Positions 1-4,458 of a stretch of 5,648 bases of DNA are shown here, piece after piece. The translations under genes were made by a program, and so were the position numbers. The first letter of the stretch is position 1, and every line of letters begins with the position of its first letter. This stretch comes from an uncultured Oscillospiraceae bacterium (GTDB lineage Bacteria > Bacillota > Clostridia > Oscillospirales > Oscillospiraceae): assembly GCA_910577415.1 (NCBI GenBank), contig CAJTLK010000108.1:1-5648 (forward strand), read 5' to 3'. The notes beneath the pieces were generated by a model. It did no database searches, had not been told where the DNA came from, and worked only from the letters and a program-made list of their open reading frames with translations.

Positions 1-351
1 GAACAGCTCCCGCATGGCGGTGTTGATGGCGTCGCACACCAGGTCGGTGTTCAGCGCCTCCAGGAGAGTCTTGCCGATGAGGATCTCACTGGCCATGGCG
101 GCGGAGTGGGTCATGCCGGAGCAGCCCAGCGTCTCCACCAATGCCTCCTCGATGATACCGTCCTTCACGTTCAGGGTCAGCTTGCACGCGCCCTGCTGGG
201 GAGCGCACCAGCCCACACCGTGAGTCAGGCCGGAAATATCCTTGATCTCCTTGGCCTGTACCCACTTGCCCTCCTCGGGGATGGGGGCAGGGCCGTGATA
301 GGCGCCCTTGGCCACCGGACACATATGCTGCACTTCTGCGGAATAGATCAT
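1..351 (-). CDS. NifU-like iron-sulfur cluster assembly scaffold protein (3' end beyond window)
   Basis: The frame is open from ATG at 351 to the left edge (117 codons), so the C-terminal part is missing. The N-terminus starts MIYSAEVQHMCPVAKG and continues with a GLTHGVGWCAPQQGACKL segment (about residues 41-58) and ETLGCSGMTHSAAMASEI (73-90). From memory this matches the Clostridial family annotated as iron-sulfur cluster assembly scaffold protein (NifU N-terminal type, full length roughly 230 aa), often encoded beside a 'GGGtGRT' protein. Cysteines at 11, 49, 56, 77 and 106 are candidate cluster or metal ligands; C49, C56 and C77 sit in the most conserved-looking stretches. Such proteins are cytosolic and are thought to hold nascent Fe-S clusters. 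An AAAGGA-type SD lies about 10 nt upstream. A 4-codon ATG frame inside the SD region ends in TGA overlapping the start (ATGA), probably by chance. It has its own promoter at 440-468. Family assignment is fairly sure; exact role is inferred. Confidence 0.78.
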   Translation of the reverse strand, partial: MIYSAEVQHMCPVAKGAYHGPAPIPEEGKWVQAKEIKDISGLTHGVGWCAPQQGACKLTLNVKDGIIEEALVETLGCSGMTHSAAMASEILIGKTLLEALNTDLVCDAINTAMRELF

Positions 352-383
352 GTTCGTGCCATCCTTTCCTATTTAATTTGGTT

Positions 384-411
384 CCAAAATCAGAATTTCC
401 TGAATTTTCGG
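384..411 (-). other. Imperfect hairpin in the leader of the NifU-like gene
   Basis: In the roughly 80-nt leader, CCAAAAT plus CAG (384-393) can pair with CTG, ATTTT and GG (400-411). This gives 2+5+3 base pairs with two single-base bulges (A403, C409) and a 6-nt loop. It is AT-rich and modest in stability. On the plus strand it is followed three bases later by six T, but no plus-strand gene lies before it, so I do not call it a terminator. It may be a leader structure or chance. Confidence 0.25.
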
Positions 412-439
412 CAGTTTTTTCTATAAAATACCAACACGT

Positions 440-468
440 ATTATACCGTTCACCCCTTGTCATGTCAA
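440..468 (-). promoter_or_regulatory. Perfect consensus sigma-A promoter for the NifU-like gene
   Basis: Read on the minus strand, TTGACA (468-463) is followed by a 17-bp spacer and TATAAT (445-440): full consensus at both boxes with the ideal spacing. The predicted transcription start is near 433, giving a leader of about 80 nt before the ATG at 351. It separates the iron-sulfur scaffold gene from the cluster upstream. An imperfect palindrome covers the -35 box. Confidence 0.85.
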
Positions 469-471
469 GGG
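454..471. promoter_or_regulatory. Operator-like palindrome over the -35 box
   Basis: CCCTTGTCATGTCAAGGG is an 18-bp inverted repeat with one non-complementary pair (T460/T465), centred at 462.5 and covering the whole -35 hexamer of the promoter at 440-468. A dyad in this position is typical of a repressor operator. No regulator is identified, and part of the symmetry is forced by the TTGACA sequence, so this is a candidate only. Confidence 0.4.
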
Positions 472-481
472 TCTCGCCGGG

Positions 482-532
482 AAAAAGTACCACAGTCCAT
501 CCAAGGGCGGTCCGCCGGAAAGCAGTACCTTT
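482..532 (-). terminator. Candidate rho-independent terminator after the binding-protein gene
   Basis: On the minus strand, 8 nt after the TAA of the binding-protein gene, AAAGGTACTGC (532-522) pairs without bulges with GTGGTACTTTT (493-483): 11 pairs, three of them G-U. The arm ends in a run of five T (486-482). The enclosed 28 nt contains a small inner GGCG/CGCC hairpin within the palindrome at 506-516. The T run is short and mostly inside the stem, so strength is uncertain. The position between a stop codon and the next promoter supports it. Confidence 0.45.
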
Positions 533-540
533 GTATGCTC

Positions 541-1572
541 TTACCCGCCTAATATTTCGGAGAACTCCGCCAGGGCCTTGCTTCGGCCCTCAGTCAATTT
601 TTTGACGTCACAGTCCATCGCCATGCTGGCGATGGCGGCAGGGGCCGCGCGTTGGTTTACGTCGTTGCGAACCGAAACCAGGCCGCAATCCGCCAAAAGC
701 TGCTGTCCGGCCTGGGAGAGAAGATAATCATAGAGCAGTTGACCATTTTCCATATTGGCGCTATCCTTAACAAGGGCCAGCGGGGTCCCCACCGCCACAA
801 TATCCGAAGGATAGAGGAAGGTGATCGCAGCCCCCTCCCCTATCAGTTCCTCCGCAAGGTAGTCCGGGCAAACTCCCATGGCCCGCTCCCCTGACTGCAC
901 TTTGCGGAGCAGAGAGGAAAAACTGCTCTCCAGATGGCACCCGCCCCGCTGAAGCCGCCGGGCATAATAGACTCCATAGTCCTTATTCTCGCTGGTAAGC
1001 ATGGCGCAAGCCCAGTAGTTCGCCGCGGCGGAAAGCCCTGGGTCTACCACGGCGATCTGTCCATTCCACTCCGGGTCCACCATCCCCATCCAGGTCTTGG
1101 GCCTTCTGGACGCCGGTATCAGGTCGTTGTTGACCACGATCCCCATCGCGGCAAGCCGTCCCGCCACGTAGTATCCCTCCGGGTCCCGGAAGCGCTGATC
1201 CACCGCGGCATTGACCTTGGATGAGGTATCCTGGCGCAATATGCCCAGTTCCTTGAATTCCTCGCAGTCCCGGTCATCTCCCAACCAGAGCACATCGGCG
1301 GCCACCTGGCCGCTTTGAGCCTCAGCGCGGATACGGCTGAGCATCGTATTGGTAGCGGCGTTGTAGCAGATCAGCTCCACCTCAGGATACTGCTCCTCAA
1401 ACCCCTTCTTCAAGGTCTCCAGGACATTCTCCCGCATGGCGGCATAGAGCACCACGCTCTCGCTCCGCTCCGGCGCTTCACTCTCCGGCGGGAGGCCTCC
1501 TTCCTGTACGCAGCCGGGAAGCAACGCTGTCAAAAGGACGGCGGCCAGGCATATGGTCAGTCGTTTTTTCAT
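541..1572 (-). CDS. Lipoprotein solute-binding protein, iron(III)/AfuA-like family
   Basis: This 343-aa protein begins with a lipoprotein signal: MKKR, a hydrophobic stretch (5-18) and the lipobox LPGC with the lipidated cysteine at 21. It should therefore be anchored outside the membrane. A polar, Ser/Glu/Pro-rich linker (22-38) leads into a periplasmic-binding-protein fold: VLYAAMRENV (41-50), ADVLWLGDD (92-100), WMGMVDPEWNGQIAVVDP (161-178, resembling the W..L.dP.w.GkI...dP signature of the AfuA/FbpA group), a PSDIVAVGTPLALV segment (255-268) and a C-terminal LLYDYLLSQAGQQLLADCG block (279-297). Family members bind ferric iron, phosphonates or small organic ligands; the ligand here cannot be read from sequence. 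No permease or ATPase gene is adjacent in the window. It may be an orphan receptor, for example one feeding a sensor kinase (PgtC-like), or use a transporter encoded elsewhere. The ATG at 1572 has an AAAAGGAA SD 8 nt away. It is the last gene of the tsaE cluster, 44 nt after the HAD gene. Confidence 0.8.
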   Translation of the reverse strand: MKKRLTICLAAVLLTALLPGCVQEGGLPPESEAPERSESVVLYAAMRENVLETLKKGFEEQYPEVELICYNAATNTMLSRIRAEAQSGQVAADVLWLGDDRDCEEFKELGILRQDTSSKVNAAVDQRFRDPEGYYVAGRLAAMGIVVNNDLIPASRRPKTWMGMVDPEWNGQIAVVDPGLSAAANYWACAMLTSENKDYGVYYARRLQRGGCHLESSFSSLLRKVQSGERAMGVCPDYLAEELIGEGAAITFLYPSDIVAVGTPLALVKDSANMENGQLLYDYLLSQAGQQLLADCGLVSVRNDVNQRAAPAAIASMAMDCDVKKLTEGRSKALAEFSEILGG

Positions 1573-1616
1573 GTGTTAAATTCCTTTTCAGCCCAGGAAT
1601 ATTCGTTAGCGCCGGC

Positions 1617-2441
1617 TCACTTGCCCAAGACATATTTCTCCACCGCCTGAGCAACCCCCGCCTCGCTGTTGCGCCCGGTCAGGTACTTGGCGGACGCCTT
1701 GGCCTCATCCGTAGCGTTCGCCATGGCGAAGGACCACCCGGCCCAGGAGAGCATCTCCAAGTCGTTGGCGGCGTCGCCAAAAGCCATGACCTCATCGGCC
1801 TTAAGCCCCAGATGCTCCGCCAAGACCTGGAGAGCGACGCCCTTGTTGATCCCCACGGCATTGAACTCCATATTATACCGCAGCGCCTGGGTCAAGACCA
1901 CCGGGCCAAGAGCCTCCACCTCGGCCTGCACGGCCTGTCGTTTCTCATCAGGGACATAGAGAACGTCAAACTTCTCCACCCGCCGCCCGGCAAGCGCCTG
2001 AGCGATGGTCTCCGGGTAGACGGTGTGCGCGTCAAAAAACTGAGTGAAGGCGGGACTGAGACAGTCCTCCAATATCCCTTCCCGGTCAGAAGCGCGGACA
2101 TAGCCCTGCCCGTCGCAATAAACCTCAAAGGCCAGCCCCTCCCGGTGAAGCACCTCGCCGATGGCCAGCGCCAGGTCGTTGGGGATCGTGTTTTCATAAA
2201 TGCTCTTTCCCGCCGCCACGTCCCAAACCGAGGCGCCGTTGGCAAGAAGGGCATAATCCAAGCATCCCAACTGCTCCTGGGCGCCTACCAGCAGGCTCCA
2301 GGTCCGTCCGCTGGCCAGTGCCAGCTTTACGCCTCGCATCGACGCGGCCCGGAGGGCGTCGATGTTCCGCTGCGGGATCGTGGCGTGGTCCTCGTCCAGC
2401 AGGGTGCCATCCATATCCATAACGATCAGCTTGATGGACAC
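1617..2441 (-). CDS. Cof-type HAD-superfamily hydrolase (phosphatase)
   Basis: The 274-aa protein shows all four HAD motifs. Motif I is DMDGTLLD with nucleophile D9 and acid/base D11. Motif II is LALASGRT with S44. Motif III is K200. Motif IV is FGDAANDLEM with D223, N226 and D227 for Mg2+ binding. The long insert between motifs II and III (about 86-185) is the C2-type cap of the Cof/YidA subfamily, and length is normal for that group. Such enzymes are cytosolic phosphatases acting on sugar phosphates, FMN, pyridoxal phosphate or similar; the substrate cannot be assigned. The start is GTG (2441-2439), preceded by a GAGGAA SD about 7 nt away, giving MSIKLIVMDMDG. The next ATG (M8) would remove the first beta-strand, so GTG is preferred. 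It starts 20 nt after the upp stop, in the same transcript. Confidence 0.92.
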   Translation of the reverse strand: MSIKLIVMDMDGTLLDEDHATIPQRNIDALRAASMRGVKLALASGRTWSLLVGAQEQLGCLDYALLANGASVWDVAAGKSIYENTIPNDLALAIGEVLHREGLAFEVYCDGQGYVRASDREGILEDCLSPAFTQFFDAHTVYPETIAQALAGRRVEKFDVLYVPDEKRQAVQAEVEALGPVVLTQALRYNMEFNAVGINKGVALQVLAEHLGLKADEVMAFGDAANDLEMLSWAGWSFAMANATDEAKASAKYLTGRNSEAGVAQAVEKYVLGK

Positions 2442-2461
2442 AGCTCGTTCCTCGCTTTTAC

Positions 2462-3103
2462 TTATTTGGTGCCGAAAATACGGTCTCCGGCGTCGCCCAG
2501 ACCGGGGACGATATAGCCTACCTCATTGAGCTTTTCATCCACCGCGCCAGCATAAACATCCACGTCGGGATGGGCCTTTCGGACTGCGTCGATGCCCTGG
2601 GGAGCGGCCACCAACACCATTAGCTTAATGTTTTTACAGCCCCGCTTCTTCATCTCCTCAATGGCGGCGTTGGCAGAGCCGCCGGTGGCCAGCATGGGGT
2701 CTACGATCATGATCTCCCGCTCTGCAATATCCTTAGGCATCTTGCAGAAGTATACGTGAGGCTCCAGAGTCTCCTCATCCCGGTACATACCGATGTGGCC
2801 CACACGGGCGGCGGGGATCATCCGCAGTACGCCGTCTACCAGGCCCAGTCCAGCCCGGAGAATGGGCACCACGGCGATCTTCTTGCCCGCCAGAGTAGGC
2901 TGCTGGGTCTTGCAGATGGGGGTCTCGATCTCCTTAGTGGTCAGAGGCAGGTCACGGGTAGCCTCATAGGTGATAAGCATCCCGATCTCTCCCACCAGGT
3001 CACGGAAATCCTTGACGCTGGTGTTCTTGTCCCGCATAATGGTCAGCTTGTGGGCCACCAGAGGGTGGTTCATGATGTGGACCTTCTGATCGTTTTCGTA
3101 CAT
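2462..3103 (-). CDS. upp: Uracil phosphoribosyltransferase
   Basis: The enzyme joins uracil and PRPP to give UMP and pyrophosphate (pyrimidine salvage, cytosol). The sequence has the family landmarks: VHIMNHPLVAHKLTIMRD near the N-terminus, PILRAGLGLVDG (about 80-91), the PRPP-binding loop IVDPMLATGGS (133-143) and the C-terminal uracil-binding GYIVPGLGDAGDRIFGT (196-212). The start is chosen from the ribosome-binding site. AGGGGAG (3117-3111) is 7 nt from the ATG at 3103 but only 1 nt from the ATG at 3109, so the 213-aa form is more likely than the 215-aa form. Length fits the usual 205-215 aa. It follows tsaB by about 34 nt and precedes the HAD gene by 20 nt. I see no separate promoter before it. 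Confidence 0.97.
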   Translation of the reverse strand: MYENDQKVHIMNHPLVAHKLTIMRDKNTSVKDFRDLVGEIGMLITYEATRDLPLTTKEIETPICKTQQPTLAGKKIAVVPILRAGLGLVDGVLRMIPAARVGHIGMYRDEETLEPHVYFCKMPKDIAEREIMIVDPMLATGGSANAAIEEMKKRGCKNIKLMVLVAAPQGIDAVRKAHPDVDVYAGAVDEKLNEVGYIVPGLGDAGDRIFGTK

Positions 3104-3110
3104 GTTCATA

Positions 3111-3117
3111 CTCCCCT
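3111..3117 (-). promoter_or_regulatory. Ribosome-binding site that decides the upp start
   Basis: AGGGGAG on the minus strand. Two in-frame ATG codons follow (3109 and 3103). Only the second is at a workable 7-nt distance, so the annotated start is 3103. Confidence 0.7.
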
Positions 3118-3137
3118 TTATCCTTAAAATTGGTATC

Positions 3138-3845
3138 TCACTTTTGTGACGCTTCCCTTGCCAGCCGTTCCCGTTCAGCCTGGGAGAGACGGTGATACTC
3201 AGGGACCAGCTCCCCGGCGGAGACCAGTTCTCCCCGTTTCGCCAGCTCCAAGGCTGAGCGGGCCACCCCCCACGCGCTCTGGTAGCGTAGGTTGGGCGGG
3301 GTCAGGACCAGCTCCAAGCCGTCGCCATTCAGCCGGTCATAGCAAAGCCGGGCGCCGTCGCCCACCAAAATGTACTTCCCTTCCCGTTCCCTCAGCTCGG
3401 CTTTCAACTCCTCCAGGCCAATGGCCCGGTCAGGGGTCAGGCGGGTAAGGACCTCACCGTCAAAGGAAAAGAGGGCGTTGTAGACTTGCTCCCTTCTGGC
3501 GTCCATCACCGGGCAGAGGATACCCGGCAGGGCTGCCGCGCTCCAGGCCATGGCCTCTAAAGTAGACACTTTGGCGCAGGGCTTGTCCAGCGCCCAGGCA
3601 AGCCCCTTACAGGCTGATACGCCGATCCGTACGCCGGTAAAGGAACCCGGTCCCGCCGCTACGGCGAAGACATCTATCTCCTTTTCCGAGACCCCTGCCC
3701 GCTTCAACAGCTCCTCCGCCATGGGCAGCAGAGTGACCGAGTGGGTCATGCCGCTGTTCTCATAGCTCTGTGCGATGAGGAAGTCGTCCTCGGTCAGACA
3801 GGCCGAGCAGGCTACCGCGGAGGATTCCAAAGCTAAAATCTTCAT
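3138..3845 (-). CDS. tsaB: tRNA t6A37 biosynthesis protein TsaB (YeaZ)
   Basis: TsaB is the inactive, ASKHA-fold partner that dimerises with TsaD and, with TsaE, supports transfer of threonylcarbamoyl to A37 of ANN-decoding tRNAs in the cytosol. The 235-aa sequence has the start MKILALESS, the hallmark AAGPGSFTGVRIGVSACKGLA (63-83) and VMDARREQVYNALF (113-126). A C-terminal LVPEYHRLSQAERE (213-226) follows, where bacterial TsaB usually carries a P.Y.R..QAE-type ending. Length is usual for the family. The ATG overlaps the tsaE stop as ATGA, and a GGAGG SD lies 7 nt upstream inside the tsaE tail, so the two are probably translationally coupled. In many Firmicutes rimI and tsaD follow; here upp follows instead. 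Confidence 0.95.
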   Translation of the reverse strand: MKILALESSAVACSACLTEDDFLIAQSYENSGMTHSVTLLPMAEELLKRAGVSEKEIDVFAVAAGPGSFTGVRIGVSACKGLAWALDKPCAKVSTLEAMAWSAAALPGILCPVMDARREQVYNALFSFDGEVLTRLTPDRAIGLEELKAELREREGKYILVGDGARLCYDRLNGDGLELVLTPPNLRYQSAWGVARSALELAKRGELVSAGELVPEYHRLSQAERERLAREASQK

Positions 3846-4336
3846 GGCGCTTCCTCCCGGGGAGAACAGAGAGTCGGTTCTTCTGTCTCCATGGAACAGT
3901 AAAAATCGTTTCCGAAATCCGCCTCTTGCTCTATCGTAACGATCCGGTCACTATCTCCCGCTCCCCGGCGAATGTCGATCCGCAAACAACCGGATAAAGC
4001 GTCAGAAACCTTTTCGCTCCACTCCACCGCGCATACGCCCCCCCGGCAGAGGTAATCCTCCCAGCCGATGTCAAAAAGCTCCTCGGCGCTCTCCAGGCGG
4101 TACATATCAAAATGGAACAGAGGCAGGCGTCCTCCCTGATACTCATTGACAATAGTAAAGGTGGGACTTGTCACCCGCTCAGTGATCCCCAACCCGCGGG
4201 CCAGCCCTCGGGTAAAGGCGGTCTTTCCCGCGCCCAGGTCGCCGGTGAAGGCAATAACTGTTCCCCGCGTCAGGGTCCGGGCCAGCGCTTCTCCTACTGC
4301 CTCGGTCTCCGCCTCGCTCTTTGTGCGGTATTCCAA
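3842..4336 (-). CDS. tsaE: tRNA t6A37 biosynthesis ATPase TsaE (YjeE)
   Basis: TsaE is the small P-loop ATPase that resets the TsaB-TsaD complex during t6A synthesis. With TTG 4336 as residue 1 (164 aa), the sequence shows the Walker A motif GDLGAGKT (32-39), TSPTFTIVNEY (56-66), HFDMYRL (75-81, with D77) and VEWSEKV (104-110, with E105), all typical of the family. The start is a judgement. An ATG at 4354 adds six residues (MAGGEG) but has no SD. In contrast GGGGGTGA (4348-4341) matches GGAGGTGA at 7 of 8 positions, 7 nt before the TTG, and LEYRTKSEAETEA aligns with usual TsaE N-termini. The C-terminal tail (about 136-164) is acidic, contains two cysteines, and makes the protein slightly longer than the common 140-155 aa. 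It is first in the minus-strand cluster, about 40 nt from the predicted transcription start. Confidence 0.93.
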   Translation of the reverse strand: MEYRTKSEAETEAVGEALARTLTRGTVIAFTGDLGAGKTAFTRGLARGLGITERVTSPTFTIVNEYQGGRLPLFHFDMYRLESAEELFDIGWEDYLCRGGVCAVEWSEKVSDALSGCLRIDIRRGAGDSDRIVTIEQEADFGNDFYCSMETEEPTLCSPREEAP

Positions 4337-4340
4337 ACCT

Positions 4341-4348
4341 TCACCCCC
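4341..4348 (-). promoter_or_regulatory. Ribosome-binding site supporting a TTG start for tsaE
   Basis: GGGGGTGA on the minus strand differs at one base from GGAGGTGA, and its G-rich core lies 7 nt before the TTG at 4336. It would lie inside the coding region if the ATG at 4354 were used. Confidence 0.55.
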
Positions 4349-4381
4349 CGCCATGGATATTTTTTGAATTTCTAACTTAAG

Positions 4382-4390
4382 AGTATAGCA
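4382..4390 (-). promoter_or_regulatory. Extended -10 promoter for the tsaE cluster
   Basis: The minus strand reads TGCTATACT: the -10 TATACT (4387-4382) with an upstream TGn. At 17-bp spacing the -35 position is TACCAT (4410-4405), a poor match, as is common for extended -10 promoters. The predicted start near 4375 gives a leader of about 39 nt to the tsaE TTG. Confidence 0.6.
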
Positions 4391-4405
4391 TACCGAATGG
4401 AAAAA

Positions 4406-4414
4406 TGGTATACT
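4406..4414 (+). promoter_or_regulatory. Extended -10 promoter for the SEDS gene
   Basis: The plus strand reads TGGTATACT: -10 TATACT (4409-4414) with TGn. The -35 position at 17-bp spacing is TAGCAT (4386-4391), weak. The predicted start near 4421 gives a leader of about 38 nt to the ATG at 4459. Confidence 0.6.
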
Positions 4415-4431
4415 TGATTTTAGAAATTTCC

Positions 4432-4451
4432 CCGCCGTCTGAAAAAGGCGG
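4432..4451 (+). other. Hairpin covering part of the SEDS gene ribosome-binding site
   Basis: CCGCC (4432-4436) is exactly complementary to GGCGG (4447-4451), leaving a 10-nt loop. The 3' arm overlaps the SD region GGCGGAG (4447-4453), which lies 5 nt before the ATG. The stem is all G-C but only 5 bp. It could lower translation, or it may be chance in a GC-rich leader. Confidence 0.3.
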
Positions 4452-4458
4452 AGTTGGG

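Larger units (their letters stand above)
4382..4414. repeat. Inverted repeat carrying the divergent promoters
   Basis: AGTATAGCAT (4382-4391) and ATGGTATACT (4405-4414) are 10-bp inverted arms with one mismatch and a 13-bp spacer. Each arm contains the extended -10 element of one of the two divergent promoters. The spacer is not symmetrical. Confidence 0.6.

Noticed and set aside
384..420. Plus-strand hairpin followed by six T, resembling a terminator
   Set aside because: No plus-strand gene or promoter lies before it, the stem is bulged and AT-rich, and three bases separate it from the T run.
86..493. 135-codon minus-strand frame
   Set aside because: It spans the consensus promoter and leader and then reads the NifU-like gene out of frame. 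The in-frame product from 351 is clearly the conserved one.
1580..1600. Possible SD-masking hairpin before the binding-protein gene (ATTCC/GGAAT, 11-nt loop)
   Set aside because: It is only five weak pairs with a large loop; too unstable to claim regulation.
1892..2254. Minus-strand open frames within the HAD gene (1892-2254 and 1679-1861)
   Set aside because: They are frame-shifted shadows rich in Arg, Pro and Ser, typical of wrong-frame reading in GC-rich DNA.
1812..2516. 234-codon open frame on the plus strand
   Set aside because: It is antisense to the HAD gene, which has all four catalytic motifs, and runs past that gene's start into upp. No recognisable domain.
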